Assembly: GCA_013696535.1 (NCBI GenBank)
Contig: JACCYI010000154.1
Span: 1-6,567, forward strand
Direction of reading: 5' to 3'
Source of the DNA: Solirubrobacterales bacterium
Lineage (GTDB): Bacteria > Actinomycetota > Thermoleophilia > Solirubrobacterales > Solirubrobacteraceae
DNA length: 6,567 nucleotides
Shown here: positions 1 to 5,891 of the stretch, piece by piece
How the letters are laid out: each line of letters begins with the position of its first letter
Numbering within the stretch: the stretch's first letter is position 1
The notes under the pieces: model-generated
Seen by the model: only the letters and a program-made list of their open reading frames with translations
What the model was told of the DNA's origin: nothing
Database searches by the model: none
Position numbers and translations under genes: made by a program

Positions 1-2
1 AG

Positions 3-347
3 GGACACCCGACCCGCAAGGCTCTCGGCCGAGTGGAATCGGTTGCGATGGCCAACGACCTGGCGCAGTCGACCATCAACGAGCGCCGGCTGGGACCACT
101 GGGCGACTCTCTCGAGACAGGCCGGCCGGGCACGCTGTTCAAGGCCGCCAAGTGGAGCGTCCGCGCCGGCCTGGCGTGCCGTCTCGGTCGCGAGCGTGGC
201 GGCTCGTGGACGCATCACCTCGCGAGCGTCCTCTACCTGGCCGGCGGCCTCCTCTTCCGTTACGCCTGGGTGGGCTCGGGGCCGGTGTCTGCGTCAGATG
301 ATCGCCAGGTCGCCGCGACGGCGCGCAGCCGTCGGCATGGCAGCTGA
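3..347 (+). CDS. NrfD/PsrC-family membrane subunit, C-terminal fragment (5' end outside window)
   Basis: The frame is open from the first complete codon at position 3 and ends with TGA at 345-347, giving 114 residues of a protein that starts left of the window. Any GTG or ATG in this piece (such as those at 33 and 48) is probably internal. The residues resemble, from recall, the end of actinobacterial NrfD (polysulfide reductase NrfD/PsrC) proteins: a cytoplasmic stretch with RLGPLGDSLETGRPG, then KAAKWSVRAGL, then a last hydrophobic helix (HHLASVLYLAGGLLFRYAW) and a short polar tail containing VSASDDR. NrfD proteins are polytopic subunits that pass electrons between the quinone pool and an iron-sulfur subunit of molybdenum enzymes such as formate dehydrogenase or polysulfide, nitrite or DMSO reductases. 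The partner cannot be read here. The neighbouring formate/nitrite channel makes formate dehydrogenase an attractive guess. Family call fairly good; substrate unknown. Confidence 0.62.
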   Translation, partial: GHPTRKALGRVESVAMANDLAQSTINERRLGPLGDSLETGRPGTLFKAAKWSVRAGLACRLGRERGGSWTHHLASVLYLAGGLLFRYAWVGSGPVSASDDRQVAATARSRRHGS

Positions 348-351
348 CGAG

Positions 352-1269
352 CTACCGGCGCATCAGCTCGCGGCGACGCGTCTCGGCGTCCGCCTTGCCT
401 TCTCCGAAACGCGCCCGCGGCTGAGCCTGGGGGGTGTCCTGGTCACCGTTGGTCTCCACGTCCCCGGCGCCCTTCTGAGCCTCGGGCTCCTCGTCGCGAG
501 CGTACAGGTACCAGTAGGCACTCGACACGAAGACCGACGCCCCGACCAGGTTGCCGAGGAAGGCGAAGGCCCAGTTGTGGATGGCACCTCCCCAGGTGAT
601 CCCGTCCACGCCCGCGAAGATCGCGGCGGGGATGAAGAACATGTTCGCCACCACATGGTCGAAGCCGATCGCCACGAACGCCATGATCGGGAAGAAGATC
701 GCCAGGATCTTGCCGCCGATGTCCTCGGCGCCGAGCGCCATCCAGACGGCGAGGCAGACGAGCCAGTTGCAGCCGAGGCCGCGGAGGAAGATCTGCCACG
801 AGCTCTCCGTCACGGCCTTGCCCTCCGCGATGGCACCGAGCCTGGCGAGCGGTAGCTCAGCCGTCAGCACGCCGCTCTGCACCGCGAGGAAGTAGGCGAC
901 GAACAGCGAGCCGAGCAGATTGCCGATCAGGACGAAGGTGAAGTTCTCGGCCAGGGCTCTGAGCGTCGCGCGGCCCTTGAAGGCCGCGAGTGGCACGAGG
1001 GCCATGTTTCCCGTCAGCAGTTCAGAGCCCGCGATGATCACCAGGATCAGCCCGAGCGCGAAGACCGTTCCCGCGAAGAACGTCGGAAGCGTGCCCCAGA
1101 TCTCGGGCCGCAGGCCGCTCGAGACCGAGATCGCGACGATGGCCGCGAGGCCGATGTACGCCCCGGCCAGAAAGCCGGCGACCAGCGCCTTGTCCCAGGA
1201 GAGCTTCGCCTTCTTCGCGCCGGTCTCGACGCCCGCTTTGGTGACTCCCTTGGGATCCTTGAAAGGCAT
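352..1269 (-). CDS. Formate/nitrite transporter (FNT/FocA-NirC family) channel
   Basis: A 305-residue inner-membrane protein with six hydrophobic helices between about residues 27 and 256. FNT hallmarks appear in order: AGFLAGAYIGLA in helix 1, the loop motif AGSELLTGNM (79-89), CNWLVCLAVWMALGA (167-181), and GFDHVVANMFFIPAAI (202-217), where His205 matches the conserved central pore histidine of FocA. FNT proteins form pentamers whose protomers each conduct a small monovalent anion (formate, nitrite, hydrosulfide or lactate), with the histidine involved in protonation. The sequence alone does not settle the substrate. The C-terminal 47 or so residues are hydrophilic and charged (DEEPEAQ...RRRELMRR), longer than a bare FNT core needs. 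The ATG at 1269 is the most upstream possible start because an in-frame TAA lies 12 bases before it; no clear Shine-Dalgarno sequence is seen. It lies 70 bases downstream of the PHP gene on the same strand and ends 4 bases from the convergent NrfD gene. Confidence 0.93.
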   Translation of the reverse strand: MPFKDPKGVTKAGVETGAKKAKLSWDKALVAGFLAGAYIGLAAIVAISVSSGLRPEIWGTLPTFFAGTVFALGLILVIIAGSELLTGNMALVPLAAFKGRATLRALAENFTFVLIGNLLGSLFVAYFLAVQSGVLTAELPLARLGAIAEGKAVTESSWQIFLRGLGCNWLVCLAVWMALGAEDIGGKILAIFFPIMAFVAIGFDHVVANMFFIPAAIFAGVDGITWGGAIHNWAFAFLGNLVGASVFVSSAYWYLYARDEEPEAQKGAGDVETNGDQDTPQAQPRARFGEGKADAETRRRELMRR

Positions 1270-1339
1270 GCGGTCGAATTACCCGGAGGTCCCCAGTGAC
1301 CATGCAACATCTGCTGCTACCGCCGGGCGGATGTCCTCA

Positions 1340-2242
1340 CTAGGACAACTCTCGAGGCTCCAGAAGCCGGTCCAGATCTGGCTGCAGCCCGTGGAGATCG
1401 AAGGCGCGGAAGGCGTTGAAGCGTTCGTGGTCGGGTCCGTGGAAGTCAGCCGACCCCGTCGTGAGCAGCCCGCGCGCGCGGCACCGGGTGTGGAGCAGGC
1501 GCGTCTGCTCAGCCGTGTGGGTGATGTAGAAGCACTCGACACCGTCGATTCCCAGAGCTGCGAAGGCGTCGATGATCTCAACTGTCTGGCCTGGGTCGTC
1601 GAAGTCCCAGAAGGGGTGGGCCCAGACCGCCAGCCCGCCCGCCGCGTGGATCGCCTCGATGGCCTCGCCCACGAATGGCCTCGTCCGGGCGACGTACGCC
1701 GGGGCGCCCGGCACGAGGTAGGCGGGGAAGAGCGCGTCGAGGCCGAGGATCCCCTCCTTGCCGAGCCGGTCGCGGTTGGCCGGATGGGCGAGTACCGCCT
1801 GAGCCAGGTGCGGACGCCCGAGAGGCTTGCCGGCGTGCGCGCGCTCGTCGAGGCTTCGCCGGTCCAGCGTGAAGCCGAGCTGCTCCAGCCGATCGGCCAT
1901 GGCTCCGATCCGGCTCCCCCGGTCCGCCCGCCAGTCACTCAGCGCTTCCTCCAGCAGCGAGTCCGTAGGGTCGATCCCGTAGCCGAGGATGTGCAGGTCC
2001 TCCTCTGCGCCGTGCACGGCGGACAGCTCCGCCGCGGGAAGGAGCCGGATGCCTTGGGTCGCCGCCGCCTCGAGCGCTTCTGGAACGCCGTCCACGGTGT
2101 CGTGGTCCGTGAGGGCCAACAGCTTGACTCCGGCGGCGGCCGCTCCGACGACGACCTCGCGTGGAGTCAGCGATCCGTCTGAGTGGACCGAATGAGACTG
2201 CAAGTCGAACGTCGGTGCGTGGCGCGTCGGCATTGCGGGCAT
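1340..2242 (-). CDS. PHP-domain metal-dependent phosphoesterase (TrpH/YciV-like)
   Basis: A 300-residue soluble protein covering a complete PHP domain. Metal-site motifs visible in order are HSVHSDGS (His17, His20, Asp22), TDHDT (Asp46, His47, Asp48), the AAEL glutamate (Glu72), LHILGY (His84), GRPHLA (His145), WAHPF (His209) and GSADFHG (Asp266, His268). The full ligand set looks intact, so a multinuclear metal centre and phosphoesterase activity are expected. Characterised relatives with this layout are E. coli RNase AM (YciV), a 5'-3' exonuclease on short RNA, and a Chromobacterium 3',5'-nucleoside bisphosphate phosphatase. The insert between GRPHLA and AHP is typical of that subgroup. The exact substrate is inferred, not shown. 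Translation probably starts at the ATG at 2242; a second in-frame ATG at 2233 (Met4) is possible, and neither has a clear Shine-Dalgarno sequence. The gene is divergent from the coiled-coil gene with only 37 bases between starts, and lies upstream of the FNT gene on the same strand. Confidence 0.9.
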   Translation of the reverse strand: MPAMPTRHAPTFDLQSHSVHSDGSLTPREVVVGAAAAGVKLLALTDHDTVDGVPEALEAAATQGIRLLPAAELSAVHGAEEDLHILGYGIDPTDSLLEEALSDWRADRGSRIGAMADRLEQLGFTLDRRSLDERAHAGKPLGRPHLAQAVLAHPANRDRLGKEGILGLDALFPAYLVPGAPAYVARTRPFVGEAIEAIHAAGGLAVWAHPFWDFDDPGQTVEIIDAFAALGIDGVECFYITHTAEQTRLLHTRCRARGLLTTGSADFHGPDHERFNAFRAFDLHGLQPDLDRLLEPRELS

Positions 2243-2262
2243 ACGAGACGTACCATCCCATC

Positions 2263-2269
2263 AAGGAGG
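2263..2269 (+). promoter_or_regulatory. Strong ribosome binding site of the coiled-coil protein gene
   Basis: AAGGAGG lies 10 bases before the ATG at 2280, and a second purine block, GGGAG (2271-2275), is even closer. This is the best Shine-Dalgarno match in the window and fixes the start at 2280. TACCAT at 2251-2256 resembles a -10 hexamer, but no matching -35 is seen at 16-18 bases, so a promoter is only suggested. With 37 bases between divergent starts, promoter elements for this gene and the PHP gene must overlap each other or the opposite coding region. Confidence 0.75.
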
Positions 2270-2279
2270 CGGGAGAGTC

Positions 2280-2933
2280 ATGTCCACAGGCGCCATCATC
2301 GCCATTGCCGTTGTCGTCGCGCTCATTCTGATCGCGCTTCTCGTCTTGCTGCCGCGCATGCGTGCGAAGGCCGCTGAACGCAAGCAGGAACAGGAGCGGC
2401 TGGAAGCCGAACGCCGCCTTGAGCGAGAGCGCAAAGAGGCCGCGGACGAGCACCGCTCCGCTTCACAGACCCAGCTCAAGCAGGCCGAGCTTGCCGAGCA
2501 GCAGGCCAAGAAGCAGCGGGCCGAAGCCGAGATCCACGCCAAGCGCGCGGAGTTGCACGAGGAGGGTCTCGCCGACGAGGACCTCGAGTCTGGAGGCATG
2601 AACGGCCGAGTGCCGCCGCCCGATCGCGACTCCGATCTCGACGACCGCAGGCGTGACTCGATTCGCGACGACGACAGCGAGGGCGTCCGGCCGGTTTCGG
2701 GCGGTCGGGCTCACGAGCCCATGCGCGACGAGCACGTCCGCGACGTCGACCGCGATCCCGCCAGAGACACCGACGAGGTCCGCTCGCCGTCGGATGGCGG
2801 CGACAAGGAATTCGAGCGTGGCTACGAGGCCGGGCAGACGCGAGACGAGAGTGGACCGTCCGGAGCACGGCGGATGACTCGTGACGAGGAGCCCGGAACC
2901 GCTGACGATCCGGACCGTGGGCCGCTGCGCTGA
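2280..2933 (+). CDS. Membrane-anchored coiled-coil protein with polyampholyte tail, function unknown
   Basis: I cannot assign a function. The 217-residue protein has three parts. Residues 4-25 are one uninterrupted hydrophobic helix (AIIAIAVVVALILIALLVLL) followed by PRMRAK, which by the positive-inside rule leaves the bulk of the protein in the cytoplasm with only a few residues outside. Residues 27-97 are rich in Glu, Arg, Lys, Gln and Ala with no Pro or Gly until the end, as expected of a long coiled coil. This part closes with LHEEGLADEDL (92-102), which I recall from similar short membrane proteins of high-GC actinobacteria. Residues 103-217 are very rich in Asp, Arg, Glu and Gly with many Arg-Asp pairs and are probably disordered. 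The start is set by AAGGAGG. The cupin gene follows 31 bases after the stop, so cotranscription with it is likely. A scaffold or envelope-stress role would be a guess. Confidence 0.85.
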   Translation: MSTGAIIAIAVVVALILIALLVLLPRMRAKAAERKQEQERLEAERRLERERKEAADEHRSASQTQLKQAELAEQQAKKQRAEAEIHAKRAELHEEGLADEDLESGGMNGRVPPPDRDSDLDDRRRDSIRDDDSEGVRPVSGGRAHEPMRDEHVRDVDRDPARDTDEVRSPSDGGDKEFERGYEAGQTRDESGPSGARRMTRDEEPGTADDPDRGPLR

Positions 2934-2964
2934 CCTCCTTGGAAGCGACGGTGTCCGGGCCTCG

Positions 2965-3324
2965 ATGAGTCAGAAGGTCAATCTCGCGGAGAAGCTGGCG
3001 CTCCTGGATACGCCCTTCAGCCCCGGGATCGTCGGATACCTCAACGACTACAAGCTGGTCGTCGTCAAGGCTCGCGGCGAGTTCGTCTGGCACCAGCACG
3101 ACGACACCGACGATTTCTTCCTGGTGATACGCGGGCGCCTCACGATCCAGCTTCGCGATCGGGATGTCGAGTTGGGGGAGGGCGAGATGTTCGTCGTCCC
3201 GCGCGGCGTGGAGCACTGTCCCAAGGCTGAAGACGAAGCTCATGTCCTCCTGATCGAGCCGCGAGGAACGGTGAACACGGGGGATGCCGGCGGCGCCCTC
3301 ACGGCTCAGGAGATCCGAATCTGA
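2965..3324 (+). CDS. Small single-domain cupin protein
   Basis: A 119-residue protein that is one cupin beta-barrel. Motif 1 is GEFVWHQHDDTDDFFLVIRG (38-57), with His43 and His45 as metal ligands; the usual glutamate ligand position is Asp50. Motif 2 is GEMFVVPRGVEHCPKA (73-88) with His84. The ending, LLIEPRGTVNTGDAGG, is typical of a widespread small cupin family annotated only as cupin-domain proteins. A bound divalent metal is likely; the substrate or reaction is unknown, and isomerase, dioxygenase or binding-protein roles all exist among cupins. The frame is open back to a GTG at 2881 inside the preceding gene, but the family normally begins near MSQKVNLAEKLALLD, so I choose the ATG at 2965, although it lacks a convincing Shine-Dalgarno sequence. 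The molybdenum oxidoreductase gene begins about 11 bases after its stop, indicating one transcript. Confidence 0.88.
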   Translation: MSQKVNLAEKLALLDTPFSPGIVGYLNDYKLVVVKARGEFVWHQHDDTDDFFLVIRGRLTIQLRDRDVELGEGEMFVVPRGVEHCPKAEDEAHVLLIEPRGTVNTGDAGGALTAQEIRI

Positions 3325-3335
3325 CCCGTCGCTTG

Positions 3336-4418
3336 ATGAGGTCTTTCGACAAGCGCCTCGACATGGTCGTTCATGAGGACGAGCCCTTCAACGCCGAGAC
3401 GGCGCGCGGAGCGCTGGCCGAGGCGTCGGTGACACCGACTGCTGCCTTCTTTGCCCGCAACCACGCACCGATCCCGGTCATCGACGCGACGGCATGGCGC
3501 CTTCGGGTCGAAGGGCTGGTCGGCGTGCCGCTCACCTTCACGCTCGACGAACTGCGTGGGCGCTTCGCCGAGCGCGAGGTGGTGGCCACGCTGCAGTGCG
3601 CCGGCAACCGTCGCAAGGACTTGCTCGAGGTTCGTGACATCCCGGGTGAGTTGCCGTGGGGTCCGGGAGCGACGGGAACCGCGTCGTGGAGGGGGGTCGC
3701 GCTCAACGACGTGCTGCGGGCGGCTCGCCCGCACGACGAAGCAGAGTACGTGGCGTTCGTCGGATGCGACGTAAGCGACGAGACGCGGCTGCCGGCGGGC
3801 TACGGGGGCTCTATCTCTCGGCGCAAGGCCGAGCGTCCCGAGGTTCTCCTGGCCTGGGAGATGAACGGCGAGCCGCTGCCGGCGGTTCACGGCGGGCCGC
3901 TGCGCGTGGTCGTTCCCGGCTTCATCGGGGCGCGCAGCGTCAAGTGGCTCGAGCGCATCGAGTTGCGCGACGAGCCATGGGATGGCTTCTTTCAGTCCAC
4001 CGCGTACCGCCTGCTGACGCCTGAGGCCTCGCCGTCGCCCGGCGCCGGGGTTCCGCTCGGTGAGGTCGCGCTGAACTCGGACATTCTGGTCCCCGACGAT
4101 GGCGCCCACGTCGCGGCCGGCGCGGTGGAGGTTCGTGGCTATGCGTTCGCCGGCGGCGAGCGCCGGGTCGCCCGCGTCGACGTCTCCACCGACGAGGGCG
4201 CGACTTGGACGCAAGCAGCGCTCCTCGAGGATCACGGCCGCTGGGCCTGGCGGCTCTGGAAGGCGGAGCTCGAGCTGGACCCAGGCCCGCACGAGATCGT
4301 CGTGCGCGCCTGGGACAGCGCGGCGGCCTCGCAGCCCGAGCGCCCCGGTCCGCTGTGGAACCCGAAGGGCTACGTCAACAACGCGTGGGGCCGCGTGCGG
4401 GTGGTCGCCGGCGGATGA
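3336..4418 (+). CDS. Sulfite oxidase-family molybdopterin oxidoreductase, haem-free
   Basis: A 360-residue enzyme in two parts: a molybdopterin-binding domain (about 25-215) and a Mo-co dimerisation domain (about 225-358). It strongly resembles plant sulfite oxidase. The molybdenum-ligating cysteine is Cys88 in TLQCAGNRR. Other sulfite-site residues of the animal and plant enzymes have counterparts: Arg41 in FFARNH, Arg93, Trp108, Tyr156 in YGGSIS, and Arg276 in the GGERRVARVDVS segment. HGGPLRVVVPGFIGARSVKW (185-204) is the family signature. Expected chemistry is oxidation of sulfite to sulfate with two electrons released. There is no cytochrome b5 domain and no Tat or Sec signal, so the enzyme as read is cytoplasmic and its electron acceptor is unknown (oxygen in plants). 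Possible starts are TTG 3333, ATG 3336 and ATG 3363. None has a well-spaced Shine-Dalgarno, so coupling to the cupin stop 11 bases upstream is plausible. Oxidation of another small sulfur substrate cannot be excluded. Confidence 0.92.
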   Translation: MRSFDKRLDMVVHEDEPFNAETARGALAEASVTPTAAFFARNHAPIPVIDATAWRLRVEGLVGVPLTFTLDELRGRFAEREVVATLQCAGNRRKDLLEVRDIPGELPWGPGATGTASWRGVALNDVLRAARPHDEAEYVAFVGCDVSDETRLPAGYGGSISRRKAERPEVLLAWEMNGEPLPAVHGGPLRVVVPGFIGARSVKWLERIELRDEPWDGFFQSTAYRLLTPEASPSPGAGVPLGEVALNSDILVPDDGAHVAAGAVEVRGYAFAGGERRVARVDVSTDEGATWTQAALLEDHGRWAWRLWKAELELDPGPHEIVVRAWDSAAASQPERPGPLWNPKGYVNNAWGRVRVVAGG

Positions 4419-4548
4419 GCGGGGTAGCCTTGAGCCAGACGCCCTTCAGGAGCCTCCCTCGCGACGTTCCTCATCCTTCGCCCCAAGGACACCGCCGCTC
4501 GCTCCGGTGACGGCGGCCGGGGCTCCAGGCAATGATGGCCCATCCAAC

Positions 4549-4556
4549 GGGAGGGG
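4549..4556 (+). promoter_or_regulatory. Ribosome binding site of the SGNH hydrolase pseudogene
   Basis: GGGAGGGG ends six bases before the ATG at 4563, a good Shine-Dalgarno position. It supports 4563 as the start rather than upstream codons in other frames. The preceding 130 bases (from 4419) show no confident promoter or terminator. The translation signal of this damaged gene is therefore still intact, which fits recent inactivation. Confidence 0.65.
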
Positions 4557-4562
4557 TGGGAG

Positions 4563-5761
4563 ATGAGATCGACCGTCCGGGTGCTTGTGGTCGTTTCCTC
4601 GGTCCTGCTCGGGCTAGTGCCCACGGCCGCCGCCGCGGACGGGCCGGGCGTGGGGACGCCGACCGTCGTGACGCTCGGGGATTCGGCGATCTCCGGCGAG
4701 GCCGGTCGCTGGGCCGGAAACACCAACCGGTCTTCGTCGCGTGTCGACGCGCTCGGGCCAACCGCCTATTGGGAAACGGTGACCGGCGAGGCGATTCGGG
4801 GCTGTCATCGCTCCAAGGCCGCGCAGGCGCACATCGGCGATGGTGTGGCGAGCGCCAATCTCGCCTGCTCCGGCGCCCGCACGTACACGACTGGCACCCG
4901 GTCTGGTCAGACGTTCAAGCCGGGCATCGACTTCTACTCGGACACGTCGGGCCGCAAGGGCCAGGCCGCCGCCCTGCGGGAGTACGCTGGCACCCACAAC
5001 GTCAGTGCCGTGGTCGTCATGATCGGTGCCAACAACTATGGCTTCGCCGCGATCCTCGAGCGCTGCGTCTTGAACTGGATCACGTCCCCCTCTTGGTTCA
5101 AGAACTACTGCAGCGACGACCCCGACATGACGTCGCGCTTCACCGCAACGCGTCGGGAGCAGGAGACCGCGAACGTCCGCGACGCGCTTCTGCGCGTTCG
5201 CGAGGCGATGACGGGTGCCCACTACACCGCGTCGCAGTACAAGATCATCGCGCAGACCTACTGATCGCCGCTCCCGCGGGGCAGCGGTATCCGCTACCCC
5301 GACAGCGGTTGGACGCGCCAGTCGATCGGCGGTTGCGGCGTCTGAAATCGCGACCTCAACTGGGCGAGTGACACGGTCATTCCCACGTTCAACGGCAGCC
5401 TTCGCGTGGCGCGGCGCAGTCGGACATCTCGAACCTCGTGGTGCTCGATCTCCAGGACTCGCTGGTCGGCCGACGCTTGTGCGAGACCGGGGTCGGCCTT
5501 CTCGAGGAGGCCGGCATCTCGACCTGGCAGAGCCCAGGCGCCGTCGACCGCACAGAGTGGGTCGCACAGGTCCGCACCACGAGCACCATCACCGGTCCCT
5601 ACCAGCTGCAGGAGGACGGCCACGCAAGCTACTGGGGCCAGCTCGCCATGCGAAACTGCCTCCGGTTGGCCTACAACAGCGGGGCAATCCGAGGCGGTAG
5701 CTGCGTGCGGGCCGCGAATGGCCTCGACTCGCACGGCGAGCCGCGGATGGGCCTGGAGTAA
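4563..5761 (+). pseudogene. Secreted SGNH/GDSL hydrolase, interrupted by two TGA codons and a frameshift
   Basis: Read through its lesions, this is one protein of about 399 residues. It starts with a Sec signal peptide (hydrophobic 6-20, likely cleavage near TAAAA-D at 25), then block I LGDSAISGEAGRW (nucleophile Ser41), block II CSGA (Gly104) and block III IGANNYGF (Asn157/158). The first frame stops at TGA 5262-5264 after IIAQTY. The same frame resumes at once with SPLPRGSGIRYPDSGWTRQ and GGCGV, meets a second TGA at 5343-5345 and continues NRDLNWASDTVIP. Near 5409-5414 one base appears to be missing, because the family sequence continues in another frame (AAQSDISNLVVLDLQD). It then runs to the stop at 5759-5761 through GAVDRTEWV and the catalytic His block GHASYWGQLAMRNC (His codon 5621-5623). 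Related actinobacterial proteins are extracellular esterases or lipases. The 233-residue product of the first frame lacks the catalytic His and should be inactive. Sequencing error is the main alternative. Confidence 0.85.
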
Positions 5762-5824
5762 CGGCCTGCGGCAAGGCGACTCCGAAGCGGGCAACGTCCG
5801 CCCGGCCCACTCCGCGCCAAGCTG

Positions 5825-5849
5825 GTCCGCGCGACACCGCGCGGGGGAC
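5825..5849. terminator. GC-rich hairpin in convergent gap, possible bidirectional terminator
   Basis: CCGCGCG (5827-5833), loop ACAC, and CGCGCGG (5838-5844) form a perfect seven-base-pair stem. Two further pairs (GT with AC) can form past a GGG bulge. It lies in the 130-base gap (5762-5891) between the end of the SGNH pseudogene and the end of the convergent acetyltransferase gene, where a shared terminator is expected. There is no T-run on either side, so it is not a classical intrinsic terminator. I see nothing else in this gap. Confidence 0.35.
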
Positions 5850-5891
5850 GAGGACTGCGCCATCACCTTGACGCGCTGGCCGAGGGGCTTG

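Noticed and set aside
1333..1346. GTCCT-CACT-AGGAC hairpin over the PHP stop codon
   Set aside because: The stem is only five pairs with no T-run. It is too weak to call a terminator, and cotranscription with the FNT gene remains possible.
920..2182. 420-codon open frame on the + strand
   Set aside because: It runs antisense through the FNT and PHP genes, both of which have clear family motifs. Long antisense frames are common where third positions are G/C-rich, and its residues resemble no family.
2881..2964. N-terminal extension of the cupin from GTG 2881
   Set aside because: It would overlap the coiled-coil gene by over 50 bases and add sequence not seen in the cupin family; MSQKVNLAEK is the usual family start.
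3306..4292. 328-codon open frame on the minus strand
   Set aside because: It lies opposite the sulfite oxidase-family gene, is rich in Arg, Ala and Pro, and has no recognisable motif, so it is a shadow of the coding strand.
4415..4510. 31-codon open frame whose ATGA overlaps the oxidoreductase stop
   Set aside because: The ATGA overlap is suggestive of coupling, but there is no Shine-Dalgarno, the product is short and Pro/Arg-rich, and nothing supports it as a gene.
4492..4516. Inverted repeat CCGCCG...CGGCGG after the oxidoreductase gene
   Set aside because: Six pairs around a 13-base loop with no T-run are expected by chance in such GC-rich DNA and do not make a credible terminator.
4532..5371. 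279-codon + strand frame overlapping the SGNH gene
   Set aside because: Its translation is Arg/Gly-rich and unlike any family. The other frame has a Shine-Dalgarno, a signal peptide and catalytic blocks.
4614..5567. 317-codon open frame on the minus strand opposite the SGNH gene
   Set aside because: Arg-rich composition with no motif; the + strand carries the signal peptide and the SGNH blocks. The frame being uninterrupted across the lesions does not outweigh this.
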